From: Archaeoglobi archaeon
GTDB lineage: Archaea > Halobacteriota > Archaeoglobi > Archaeoglobales > Archaeoglobaceae
NCBI GenBank assembly: GCA_029259415.1
Contig: JAPDIW010000001.1
Coordinates: 1-63,161, forward strand
DNA length: 63,161 bases
Reading direction: 5' to 3'
Shown here piece after piece: positions 1-8,013 of this stretch. Under the pieces are notes generated by a model. It did no database searches. It saw only the letters and a list, made by a program, of their open reading frames with translations, and was not told the origin of the DNA. The translations under genes were made by a program, and so were the position numbers. The first letter of the stretch is position 1; each line of letters begins with the position of its first letter.

Positions 1-2
1 AC

Positions 3-1550
3 AAACTTTTAGAAGGCTACAGAGGGATGAGGGGTGATGTTGAAGCCGTCATAAACCTGCTTTTGAAGCTGAATGAACTTGTTGAGAAAGAGAGTATAGT
101 GGAGATGGATTTGAATCCCGTCTTTGTATATGAGAAGGGATTGGTTGTTGCTGATGCCAGGATTGTTGTTGGTGAGAGGAAGAGGTTCGATGTGGAGGTT
201 GGGGACATAGACTTCTTCTTTAATGCCGAGAGTGTTGCGGTTGTTGGTGCTTCAAGGAATCTCTTCAAACCCGGCGGAATGGTTCTGAACAATCTCAAAA
301 GCTTGGGGTTTAAGGGGAAGGTTTATCCCGTCAATCCCAATGCAGATGAGATTCTGGGCTTCAAGTGCTATCCTTCCGTTAAGGCTATTCCCGACAAGGT
401 CGACCTCGTGATAATAGCCATTCCTTCGAAAAATGCGATAAAGGTTGTTGAGGAGTGCGCGGAAAAGGGTGTTAAAGGGATTGTAGTATTGAGCGGAGGG
501 TTTGCAGAAGGTTGGGAGCATGGAAAAGAGCTTGAAAAGCAGATTGTCGAAATAGCAAGAAAAAGCGGAATGAGGATAATCGGGCCAAACACTATGGGAA
601 TTCTTGACCCGGAGTCGGGTTTGACTTCTTTCTTTTCGATGCTCAGGAAATTGGGTAAGGGAAACATTGGTGTTTTGGCTCAAAGCGGTGCTGTTGCCAA
701 CTTCATCCTTTTGCCCCTCTGGCACGTCGGTTTCAGCAGAATTGTGGCTATAGGCAATAAAGCCGATGTAGGAGAGGTTGAAGTGCTGAACTACCTGCTC
801 AAAGACTCGAAAACGGAAGTCGTGGCAACATACCTCGAAGGCTTCACGAACGGCAGGAAGTTCTACGATCTGATGAAGTCTGCTAAAAAACCCATTGTTG
901 TTTTAAAGTCTGGCAGAACTGAAGCTGGGAAAAGGAGCGCTTTGAGCCACACAGCTTCGATATCCACGAGCGAAGAAGTCTTTGAGGCTGCTTGCCGACA
1001 AGCTGGTGTGGCGAAGGTTTACGACTTCGAGGAGCTTGTGGATGCAGTCAAAGGTTTTGCCCTCCAACCACTCCCCAAGGGTTCGAGAGTCGGAGTGATC
1101 CAGCCTTCAGGTGCTGAATGCGTTATGTCAGCAGATGCAGTGATAGAGAATGGCCTAACGCTGGCGAAGTACTCTGAGGAGACACTTGAAAGGCTTTACG
1201 AGCTCGCTCCTGAATGGCACAGTATCAACAACCCCCTCGACTTGTATCCGATTGCAGAAAAGAGTGGAGATGAAGTTTTCAATGAGGTTCTGAAAATATT
1301 CAACGATGATGAAAACATCGACGCTATTATTGCCGGCGTCTTCATCCCAAGCCTCATGAAGCTGGGTGTTGACTTTTCATGGACTAAGAAATTCAAAAAG
1401 CCTGTTCTCTTCAACATGAAGGACGATATAGAGGAGCTCAGGAATGCGAGGATTGAAATCGAGAAAAGTGGTGTTCCTGTTTATCCCACTCCCGAAAGGG
1501 CTGTGAGGGTGCTGAGACACATGGTAACGGTTGCAAAGAGGAAATTTTAA
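3..1550 (+). CDS. ADP-forming acyl-CoA synthetase, C-terminal part (5' truncated by window edge)
   Basis: Makes acyl-CoA reversibly from acid, CoA and ATP, releasing ADP; in Archaeoglobales such enzymes activate or de-activate acetate and other acids. The frame is open to the left edge: residues before the first ATG (base 27) still read as the end of an ATP-grasp domain (GYRG, then LNPVFV and DARIVV). A CoA-binding Rossmann domain follows (SVAVVGAS, near residue 70), then a ligase domain with GVLAQSGAV and the SHTAS motif. The histidine there (His308 counted from base 27) matches the phosphohistidine of the alpha subunit. Order is therefore beta then alpha, the reverse of the common alpha-beta fusion. 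It is followed by two acyl-CoA genes on the same strand. Substrate unknown. Confidence 0.88.
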   Translation, partial: KLLEGYRGMRGDVEAVINLLLKLNELVEKESIVEMDLNPVFVYEKGLVVADARIVVGERKRFDVEVGDIDFFFNAESVAVVGASRNLFKPGGMVLNNLKSLGFKGKVYPVNPNADEILGFKCYPSVKAIPDKVDLVIIAIPSKNAIKVVEECAEKGVKGIVVLSGGFAEGWEHGKELEKQIVEIARKSGMRIIGPNTMGILDPESGLTSFFSMLRKLGKGNIGVLAQSGAVANFILLPLWHVGFSRIVAIGNKADVGEVEVLNYLLKDSKTEVVATYLEGFTNGRKFYDLMKSAKKPIVVLKSGRTEAGKRSALSHTASISTSEEVFEAACRQAGVAKVYDFEELVDAVKGFALQPLPKGSRVGVIQPSGAECVMSADAVIENGLTLAKYSEETLERLYELAPEWHSINNPLDLYPIAEKSGDEVFNEVLKIFNDDENIDAIIAGVFIPSLMKLGVDFSWTKKFKKPVLFNMKDDIEELRNARIEIEKSGVPVYPTPERAVRVLRHMVTVAKRKF

Positions 1551-1592
1551 GTATTTTCCAGTATATTTTCTTTTGCCCTGGAGGTGTACCTG

Positions 1593-2420
1593 TTGAAGTT
1601 TCAGGACATAATCTACGAGAAAGAAGGTAAAGTTGCGAAGATAGCAATAAACCGCACTGAAAAGCTGAATGCCTGCACTCCTGTGACGGTTTACGAAATT
1701 AGCAAGGCATTTATCGATGCCTGGACTGACAGAAAGATTGGAGTTGTAGTTTTTACTGGAGCAGGAGATAAAGCCTTCTGCGTTGGTGGGGATCAGTCCA
1801 TCAGAGATCTGGGAGGATACAAGGGATACAGCGGTGAGGAACTTGAGGGAACTATTGCTGCTTTGCCTTTAGAGGTGGGATGGCAGATAGTAACTTTCCT
1901 GATAAGGCACATTCCAAAGCCGGTCATTGCGAGAGTTAACGGTTACGCTGTTGGTGGAGGGCACGTCTGGCAGGTGAACTGCGATCTTTCCATTGCTTCC
2001 GAAAGGGCAAAGTTCGGCCAGGCAGGACCGAGAGTAGGCAGCTTCGATCCCGGATTTGGGACGGGAGAGTTGTGGAGAAATGTGGGGATGAAGAAAGCCA
2101 AAGAAATCTGGTTCCTCTGCAGGCTTTACTCTGCTGAAGAGGCTCTCAAGATGGGGCTTGTGAACGCTGTAGTTCCCCACGAAAAGCTTGACGAGGAGGT
2201 GGAGAAGTGGTGCAACGAGCTGCTTGAGAAAAGTCCTACAGCACTGAAAATGCTGAAGTACGCTTTTCTTGCAGACACCGAAGGACTGGCAGGTATTACG
2301 GAGCTCGGAGTTGGGGGGCTAAGCCTGTATTATGGAACTGAAGAATCAGTAGAGGGCAGGAACGCCTTCATGGAGAAGAGGAAGCCAGACTTCTGGAAGT
2401 TTGTTGAAGGAGGTGATTGA
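1593..2420 (+). CDS. Crotonase-superfamily hydrolase, BadI/MenB type
   Basis: Enoyl-CoA hydratase fold with the oxyanion-hole segments FCVGGDQS and GYAVGGGHV, and the GSFDPGFG loop with the Asp shared by MenB (naphthoyl-CoA synthase) and BadI (2-ketocyclohexanecarboxyl-CoA hydrolase). The stretches EIWFLCRLYSAEEA and LYYGTEES and the EKRKPDF tail read closer to BadI as I remember it. Lying between an acyl-CoA ligase and a 3-hydroxyacyl-CoA dehydrogenase, ring cleavage or beta-oxidation is more likely than menaquinone synthesis. Start choice: a GTG at 1584 is also in frame, but GGAGGTG at 1580-1586 lies 6 nt before TTG 1593, so TTG is preferred. The stop abuts the next ATG. Family is certain; exact substrate is inference. 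Confidence 0.8.
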   Translation: MKFQDIIYEKEGKVAKIAINRTEKLNACTPVTVYEISKAFIDAWTDRKIGVVVFTGAGDKAFCVGGDQSIRDLGGYKGYSGEELEGTIAALPLEVGWQIVTFLIRHIPKPVIARVNGYAVGGGHVWQVNCDLSIASERAKFGQAGPRVGSFDPGFGTGELWRNVGMKKAKEIWFLCRLYSAEEALKMGLVNAVVPHEKLDEEVEKWCNELLEKSPTALKMLKYAFLADTEGLAGITELGVGGLSLYYGTEESVEGRNAFMEKRKPDFWKFVEGGD

Positions 2421-3308
2421 ATGAAGCTGGAGGATATTAAAGTTATAGGTGTTGTTGGTGCTGGAGTTATGGGGCACGGAATTGCCCAGGTGGCTGCAAG
2501 AACCGGATATGAAGTTATTATGGTTGATGTCAGTGAAGATGTGCTGAAAAAGGCGATGGAGCTTATCGAGTCGGGGCCTTTTGGCCTGAAAAGGCTGGTT
2601 GAGAAGGGGAAGATGAGTGAGGATGAGGCAAAGGCCGTCTTGGCTAGAATAAAGACCTCAACTTCTCTTGAGGCTTTGAAAGATGCGGACTTCGTTATTG
2701 AGGCTGTAACTGAAAAAGCAGATCTCAAAAAGAAGATCTTTGCCGAGCTTGACAAAATATGCAAGCCCGAAACTATCATCGCCTCAAATACCTCGGCAAT
2801 AATGATATCAGACTTAGCAACTGCCGTAGAAAGGAAGGACAAGTTCATCGGCATGCACTGGTTCAATCCCGCTCCAGTAATGAAGCTGATTGAGGTTGTA
2901 AGGGGAGCTTTGACGAGCGATGAAACTTTCAATCTAACTGTGGAGCTTTCAAAGAAGATGGGTAAAATACCCATTGAGGCTGGTGACGGGCCAGGCTTCT
3001 TTACAACAAGATTCATCAACTCGTGGCTCGTCGAAGCCGTAAGGCTCTTCGAGATCGGCATTGGCGGGATAAAGGAAATCGACGAGATGTGCAAGCTTGC
3101 CTTTGGTTTCCCAATGGGGCCATTTGAGCTTATGGACCTTATCGGCTTGGACACAGCGCTTCATATTGCTGAATACCTCTACAACGAGACGAAGGAGCCG
3201 CACTATGCTGCCCCAAACACGCTGAAGAAGCTTGTCCTCTCAGGATACATTGGAAGAAAGCCCGGCAGCAGGGGAGGCTGGTACGACTTTTACGGCATCG
3301 AAAAATAA
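2421..3308 (+). CDS. 3-hydroxyacyl-CoA dehydrogenase
   Basis: Oxidises L-3-hydroxyacyl-CoA to 3-ketoacyl-CoA with NAD+. The N-terminal Rossmann domain has GVVGAGVMGHGIAQ. The catalytic segment has ASNTSA, then HWFNPAPVMKLIEV, which carries the His and the Glu of the catalytic pair. The C-terminal dimerisation domain has GPGFFTTRFI and GPFELMDLIGLD. At 295 residues it is the single-function length (no fused hydratase). GGAGGTGA ends just before the upstream stop and serves this ATG, so translation with the crotonase gene is coupled. Probably the dehydrogenase step of the pathway started by the two upstream genes. Confidence 0.92.
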   Translation: MKLEDIKVIGVVGAGVMGHGIAQVAARTGYEVIMVDVSEDVLKKAMELIESGPFGLKRLVEKGKMSEDEAKAVLARIKTSTSLEALKDADFVIEAVTEKADLKKKIFAELDKICKPETIIASNTSAIMISDLATAVERKDKFIGMHWFNPAPVMKLIEVVRGALTSDETFNLTVELSKKMGKIPIEAGDGPGFFTTRFINSWLVEAVRLFEIGIGGIKEIDEMCKLAFGFPMGPFELMDLIGLDTALHIAEYLYNETKEPHYAAPNTLKKLVLSGYIGRKPGSRGGWYDFYGIEK

Positions 3309-3371
3309 ACTCTCTTTTTTCTTTCTTGGTATTACTACTGGTAATATATCGCTTATCTAACATTACAAAAG

Positions 3372-3379
3372 TTTATATA
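3372..3379 (+). promoter_or_regulatory. TATA box of the homocysteine-synthesis operon
   Basis: TTTATATA lies about 25 bp upstream of ATG 3401, the spacing at which archaeal transcription starts on or next to the start codon. No ribosome binding site precedes the ATG, so the mRNA is probably leaderless. The 92-bp gap upstream separates this operon from the acyl-CoA genes. Confidence 0.7.
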
Positions 3380-3400
3380 CCTTAACATGATGCTGAGTGC

Positions 3401-4876
3401 ATGGTCAAAACGATTGAAGAGATAAATCAGAAAATCAGAGAGGAGAACGTTGTAGTTGTCACCGCTGCCGAGATGAAAGAGATTGTGGAGGAGCTTGGGG
3501 CTGAGAAGGCTGCGAAGGAAGTTGATGTCGTCACTACCGGCACATTTGGAGCGATGTGCTCCAGTGGAGCCTTTTTCAATTTTGGCCATTCTGACCCCCC
3601 TATCAAAATGCAAAGAGTGTGGATGAACGACGTTGAAGCTTATACTGGTATTGCAGCAGTTGACGCTTATCTTGGTGCTGCTCAACTGTCCGAAACTGTC
3701 GAGGAGTACGGAGGGAGTCATGTTATAGAGGAGCTTGTCAAGGGCAGAGAGGTTGAGCTGAAAGCAACAGCCTACGGAACGGACTGCTATCCGAGAAAGG
3801 AGATAGTCACGGAAATATCGCTGGAAGATGTCAACCAGGCGGTTATGCTCAACCCGAGAAACGCTTACCAGAGGTACAACGCTGCAACAAACAGCTCAGA
3901 CAGGATTTTGAGGACATACATGGGCACCCTTCTTCCAAACTTTGGAAACGTTACCTTTGCAGGCACTGGAGAAATAAGCCCCCTCAACAACGACCCTGAA
4001 TACAGAACGATAGGCGTTGGAACAAGAATATTCCTTTGCGGGGCTAAAGGATATGTTATTGGTGAGGGAACGCAGCACGCACCTCCCTACGGGACTCTAA
4101 TGGTCAAGGGAAATCTGAAAGAAATGAAACCCGAATACATGAGGGCAGCGTACTTCCCTGGTTACGGTGCAACGCTTTTCGTTGGCATAGGCATACCAAT
4201 CCCGATACTCGATGCGGAAATGGCGAGATTCACGGCAGTTAGAAACAGCGAGATAGAGACAAAGATTATCGACTTCGGTGTTGCAAGGAGAGACAGGCCG
4301 GTGGTGAGGAAGGTAACTTACGAAGAGCTAATCAGCGGAAAAGTTGAGATAAATGGCGAAGAGGTGAGAGTTTCACCACTCTCAAGCTTTTACATGGCGG
4401 AGAAGATAATGAAAGAGCTTAAGCGACAGATTGAGGGGGGAGAGTTTCTCCTCACGGCTCCGGTGGACAGGATTCCAACAAAGGAAGTTCTCAAGCCGAT
4501 GAGGCAGAGAGAAATAAAGGTTGTAAAAAGCGTGATGGTTGAAACATACACCATATCACCCGACACGCCAATAGAGGAAGCTGCAAGGATTATGATAGAT
4601 AAAGGAATTAACCATCTGCCGGTGGTTGAAAACGACGTTCTTGTAGGTATAATTACGTCTTGGGATATCGCCAAGGCTGTGGCAAGAACCAAGAAAGGAG
4701 TGGTTAGAGAGATAATGACGAGAAGAGTAATCTACACGCATCCCGATGAGCCGGTGGAGGTTGCAGCGAGGAAAATGGAAAAGAACAACATCTCAGCACT
4801 GCCTGTGGTTGACTCGAAAAAGAGGGTGCTTGGGATAGTGACAAGCGAAGATTTGAGCAAGTTGATTGCGAGGTGA
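3401..4876 (+). CDS. L-homocysteine synthesis protein (DUF39/HcyBio) with C-terminal CBS pair
   Basis: Family of Methanosarcina MA1821, needed to build homocysteine from aspartate semialdehyde and sulfide in archaea. The DUF39 domain (about residues 1-365) carries two conserved cysteines, Cys53 (GAMCSSG) and Cys129 (YGTDCYP), matching the pair reported essential in MA1821. Two CBS motifs follow (about 375-490: MVETYTISPDTPIEEAARIM and HPDEPVEVAARKM), which may sense adenosyl ligands such as AdoMet. The partner ferredoxin gene starts 4 bases after the stop. A sulfidic habitat and abundant sulfide fit this route. Function rests on family knowledge; the CBS ligand is inference. Confidence 0.9.
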   Translation: MVKTIEEINQKIREENVVVVTAAEMKEIVEELGAEKAAKEVDVVTTGTFGAMCSSGAFFNFGHSDPPIKMQRVWMNDVEAYTGIAAVDAYLGAAQLSETVEEYGGSHVIEELVKGREVELKATAYGTDCYPRKEIVTEISLEDVNQAVMLNPRNAYQRYNAATNSSDRILRTYMGTLLPNFGNVTFAGTGEISPLNNDPEYRTIGVGTRIFLCGAKGYVIGEGTQHAPPYGTLMVKGNLKEMKPEYMRAAYFPGYGATLFVGIGIPIPILDAEMARFTAVRNSEIETKIIDFGVARRDRPVVRKVTYEELISGKVEINGEEVRVSPLSSFYMAEKIMKELKRQIEGGEFLLTAPVDRIPTKEVLKPMRQREIKVVKSVMVETYTISPDTPIEEAARIMIDKGINHLPVVENDVLVGIITSWDIAKAVARTKKGVVREIMTRRVIYTHPDEPVEVAARKMEKNNISALPVVDSKKRVLGIVTSEDLSKLIAR

Positions 4877-4880
4877 TAAC

Positions 4881-5267
4881 GTGAAACTTCTGCTCAGATT
4901 TGACTCCAGAACTGTTACAGAACCAGTATTATCAAAAACAACACTAAAAACGGGAGCCCTAATCAACATACTCAGAGCGTCAGTGGGTGCGAGGAGGGGA
5001 GAAATCTTGATAGAAGTCGACGATGAAAAGGCCAAAGAGGTCGAGAACATCTTGAAAGAGGAAGGAGTTGAGGTAATCGAACTTCTTGAAGCGGTTCAGA
5101 AGGACGATGAGAAATGCGTTCATTGCGGAGCATGCGTGAGCATCTGTCCAACTGAGGCAATAAGCTTCAATGGAGAGAAGAGAGTGATAGTGAATGCAGA
5201 GAAATGCGTTCATTGCGGAGCATGCGTGAAAGTCTGCCCTACAAAAGCTCTCAGTCTTCCCCTTTAA
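4881..5267 (+). CDS. NIL domain - 2x[4Fe-4S] ferredoxin, partner of HcyBio
   Basis: Family of MA1822, the redox partner in sulfide-dependent homocysteine synthesis. The NIL (ferredoxin-ligand-binding-like) domain covers about residues 1-75. Two CxxCxxCxxxCP clusters follow (KCVHCGACVSICP and KCVHCGACVKVCP), enough for two [4Fe-4S] centres. A TTG at 4866 is in frame, but GAGGTGA at 4870-4876 overlaps the upstream stop and points to GTG 4881, giving 128 residues. The two cluster halves share a perfect 31-bp DNA repeat. The 3' end overlaps the convergent kinase gene by 17 bp. Confidence 0.88.
   Translation: MKLLLRFDSRTVTEPVLSKTTLKTGALINILRASVGARRGEILIEVDDEKAKEVENILKEEGVEVIELLEAVQKDDEKCVHCGACVSICPTEAISFNGEKRVIVNAEKCVHCGACVKVCPTKALSLPL
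5109..5229 (+). repeat. Perfect 31-bp direct repeat inside the ferredoxin domain
   Basis: Bases 5109-5139 and 5199-5229 are identical over 31 nt and lie 90 bp apart, in the same frame. Each copy encodes EKCVHCGACV, the start of an iron-sulfur binding motif. Identity at third codon positions is more than protein selection demands and suggests recent gene conversion between the two half-domains. Confidence 0.95.
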
Positions 5268-6621
5268 TTTTTGGTATTTTTATCTCAAAAATTGCGCCGC
5301 TTGGCTTATTATCCTTAACTTTTATCTCTCCTCCAAAGATTTCGATAATCCTTTTCGTAATGTAAAGGCCCAACCCCATCCCGTTTCCTTCCGTAAAGCC
5401 CTCCTCGAAAATCCTATCCTTGATTTCGTCAGGTATGCCCTTTCCAAAGTCAATAACCCTGACCACACCATTACTCTCGTTTGCCAAAACTTCCACTCTG
5501 GCCTTACCGCCTCCGTGAACCATTGCATTCTGCAGGATGTTGTTCAGTACAGTCCTAAGTCCCTCATTAGCCCTCACAAACACGCTTTCCGCCTTAACAT
5601 CCATTTCCACATCTTTAAACTGCTCAACCACCTCTTTTACTATTTCAACAACGTTTATCGGTTTCAGCTCCTCAAGAGCCATTTCAAGCTCTCTTGCATC
5701 GTTAATTAGTCTGAAAACATAATCGGCCTTTTTGATTGCCAAAGGTATCAGTCTCTCAGCCTCTTCAGAAGAATCCTGTATGATTTCCAGAGCTCCCCTG
5801 ATTGCCGTAACTGCATTAGCGATGTCGTGCCTCATAATCTTGTTGACAAAGGCCAGATACTCCCCCTTCTTTTTGAGCTCAAGGTTTAGCTTGTGAATAT
5901 CAGTCGTGTCAACAACGGTAGCAGCAACTGCTGGCTTTCCCCTGTAGGTAACTCTCCCCGGCCTCGCCGTGACCCACCTCACCTCACCGTCCTTCCGAAT
6001 TACCCTCCAGCTGTAGGTTTCCATGATGTCCCTCAGACCCTTTTCCCTCTCCACGTACCTCCTGTAAACTAGCCCCCTATCTTCGGGGTGAATTAGGAAA
6101 AAGGGATTTCTACCTACAATCTCCTCCCTCTTGTATCCGGTAGCCTCCTCAAATGCCTTGTTTACGTAAACCATCACCCCATCTTGGAGAAGGTAAACGG
6201 GAGTCAGAGAATCCTCAACAAGAGTCCTGTAAAACTCCTCACTCTCTCTTAAAGCCTGTTCAAGCTCTTTTGCCTTAGTGACGTCAATCCAGTTCCCTAT
6301 CATGTAATTTTTGCCCAAAAAGCTGAATTTTGCAGCGAAACCCCAGACGTACTTGACTCTACCGTTCTTCGTTACATAACGCGACTCGTAAAATCTACCT
6401 TCCTCTCCAAGCTTTTCAAATTCTTTTCTGAGATAATTACGGTCCTCTGGATGAGCCAGCTCGAAAATACTATCCATTGCGTAAATCTCCTCTTTGGAGT
6501 ACTTTGTGGCCCTTTCAACAATATCGTTGACGTAAAGAATCTTGCCTTTATCATCTGTTATGTAAATGGCTGCGAGGGATTTATCCACGACTTTTCTCCA
6601 AAAATCCAGATCGAATTCCAT
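5251..6621 (-). CDS. PAS-PAS sensor histidine kinase
   Basis: Soluble two-component sensor with no membrane segment seen. Two PAS domains (about residues 8-120 and 125-245; LYVNDIVERATKYSKEEI and VYVNKAFEEATGYKREEI) are each followed by a PAC-like region. The dimerisation helix holds the phospho-acceptor His265 (IMRHDIAN). The ATPase part has an N box (NILQNAMVHG), a G1 box (DFGKGIPDEI) and a G2 box (GMGLGLYITK). No response regulator lies nearby, so it is an orphan. Its 3' end overlaps the convergent ferredoxin gene by 17 bp. The signal is unknown; a redox or soluble ligand bound by PAS is typical. Confidence 0.9.
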   Translation of the reverse strand: MEFDLDFWRKVVDKSLAAIYITDDKGKILYVNDIVERATKYSKEEIYAMDSIFELAHPEDRNYLRKEFEKLGEEGRFYESRYVTKNGRVKYVWGFAAKFSFLGKNYMIGNWIDVTKAKELEQALRESEEFYRTLVEDSLTPVYLLQDGVMVYVNKAFEEATGYKREEIVGRNPFFLIHPEDRGLVYRRYVEREKGLRDIMETYSWRVIRKDGEVRWVTARPGRVTYRGKPAVAATVVDTTDIHKLNLELKKKGEYLAFVNKIMRHDIANAVTAIRGALEIIQDSSEEAERLIPLAIKKADYVFRLINDARELEMALEELKPINVVEIVKEVVEQFKDVEMDVKAESVFVRANEGLRTVLNNILQNAMVHGGGKARVEVLANESNGVVRVIDFGKGIPDEIKDRIFEEGFTEGNGMGLGLYITKRIIEIFGGEIKVKDNKPSGAIFEIKIPKIKGED

Positions 6622-6659
6622 TTTTGGCCTATACTCAAAACGATTATTAAGGTTTACTA

Positions 6660-6980
6660 TTACTTGTCTCTGCGTTTTTTCAACAAAGAGGGGAGGTGGA
6701 TAACGTACCTCCCGTCCTCCTGTAAGGCAATAACGATTCCCTCACCCTGCAAAAGCCTCTCTATGTTAATCTCGTACTTTCCGGGAGAAATGATGCGAAC
6801 CGTCTCTATCCCCATCTCCGTAAGTTCTTTTCTTATCTCCTCCTCGACTTTCTCTGGCTCCTTGGGCTTCTTCTCGTCAGGAACGTAGAGGAACTTGTTG
6901 TTCCCACACTCACATCCCTGAAGTAACCGCATGTCGCCTGTTGGATAAAGCTTTCCGCATTTGGTGCATCTGTGAGCCAT
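6660..6980 (-). CDS. Zn-ribbon protein, DUF2072 / OapC-like
   Basis: 106 residues. The N-terminus has CTKCG and, about 20 residues on, CEC (near residue 30), a small zinc ribbon. The C-terminal half (KYEINIERLLQGEGIVIALQ) is the conserved part of DUF2072. It is the third gene of a GTPase-DUF2073-Zn ribbon set kept together in many euryarchaea and named oapA/B/C in haloarchaea, where it sits beside a replication origin. No orc1/cdc6 gene is in this window. The biochemical role is not established. Confidence 0.8.
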   Translation of the reverse strand: MAHRCTKCGKLYPTGDMRLLQGCECGNNKFLYVPDEKKPKEPEKVEEEIRKELTEMGIETVRIISPGKYEINIERLLQGEGIVIALQEDGRYVIHLPSLLKKRRDK

Positions 6981-6988
6981 AGAAACCC

Positions 6989-7345
6989 CTAAACCTGGAC
7001 GAGAGCTTTGATTACATCAGCCTGCTTTTCGAGAGTCTTGAGCCTGTTTGCAGGGCCTATTACCGTCAGCCTACCCTTGGGTTTTCCGAAGAGTTTTGAA
7101 AACACACTCCTTTCCTTAACTGGATACGATTCCACCTCAATGCCTATGAAGTTCTCGTGGTCTATCTCCAGCATCGTCATTTCGATTAATTTCGCCTCCT
7201 CCTCAGGAGTCAGGCCAGTCTCAAGGACGACAATCTTACCCTCCTTCACGTTGTCCAGAATCATCCTCAGCTTCTCCATAGAAGGCATCTTTTCGAGCAT
7301 CTCCTTCGATATCAGGTGCATCTGCACTCCTTCCATCTCCATCAC
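6989..7345 (-). CDS. DUF2073 / OapB-like protein
   Basis: About 118 residues without a recognised catalytic motif. The conserved stretch has KIVVLETGLTPEEEAKLI and the C-terminal GRLTVIGPANRLKTLEKQAD. The start is ambiguous: GTG 7345 overlaps the stop of the GTPase gene as GTGA, and ATGs follow at 7342 and 7336. Always found with the GTPase and the Zn ribbon protein, which suggests a complex. Function unknown. Confidence 0.78.
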   Translation of the reverse strand: MMEMEGVQMHLISKEMLEKMPSMEKLRMILDNVKEGKIVVLETGLTPEEEAKLIEMTMLEIDHENFIGIEVESYPVKERSVFSKLFGKPKGRLTVIGPANRLKTLEKQADVIKALVQV

Positions 7346-7977
7346 CCGAACCTCTCGGCCATTGCCTTATAAAGCGAGTCTATGTTGATACCCTTTAAAG
7401 CCGAAATCGGCACGACGGGGTGCTGTGGAAAAGCTGACTTTATCCTTGCCGGAGAGGCGTTTGGCAGGTCTATTTTGTTAGCAACTATCAGCAGGGGGAG
7501 GTTTCTCGCCTCCATGTTACCTACTATGGTTACGTTCACCTGGGTGAAGGGGTCCTCGGTGGCGTCCATGACAAGCAAAACCCCGTCAAGGTCATCAAGC
7601 CACTTTATCGCCTCAATAACACCCTCAGTCGCTTCCTTAGCTCTTCTCTTTGCCTCCTCCTCATCCATGCCGTACTTCAAGAATTCGTGAAAGTCAATCT
7701 TCGTCGCAAGTCCAGGAGTGTCAACAATGTCAATAGTGAGAGACTTTCCGTCAACTTCTATTTTCACACCCTCTCTGAGCTTGGCCCTCCTCGTCTCGTG
7801 CGGCACATCGCTCGGAGAACCGATTACGTCTCCAGTCCAGTCCCTAAGAATTCTGTTTGCAAGAGTTGTTTTGCCGGCATTTGGAGGGCCGTAAATACCT
7901 ATTCTCATCTTGTCCTTCTTGAAGAACAGCTTCAGAATGAATCCGAATCTCTTTCTTATGGCAAGCATCAATCCCAT
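7342..7977 (-). CDS. Era-like small GTPase, OapA-like
   Basis: TRAFAC-class GTPase with all G motifs: G1 GPPNAGKTT (near residue 31), G3 DTPGL, G4 NKID (VANKIDLP) and a likely G5 SAL (PISALKG). A short basic N-terminal extension precedes the P-loop. GAGGTG lies just before ATG 7977. It heads the three-gene operon with the DUF2073 and Zn-ribbon genes, overlapping the next start by 4 bp. Membrane, ribosome or replication roles have been suggested for relatives; none can be chosen from sequence. Confidence 0.87.
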   Translation of the reverse strand: MGLMLAIRKRFGFILKLFFKKDKMRIGIYGPPNAGKTTLANRILRDWTGDVIGSPSDVPHETRRAKLREGVKIEVDGKSLTIDIVDTPGLATKIDFHEFLKYGMDEEEAKRRAKEATEGVIEAIKWLDDLDGVLLVMDATEDPFTQVNVTIVGNMEARNLPLLIVANKIDLPNASPARIKSAFPQHPVVPISALKGINIDSLYKAMAERFG

Positions 7978-8013
7978 TCTGACACCTCACTTTATTTTCC
8001 ACATAGGTGATAA

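Noticed and set aside
2330-3154. 274-residue open frame opposite the 3-hydroxyacyl-CoA dehydrogenase gene
   Set aside because: Serine/isoleucine-rich shadow translation without family signature.
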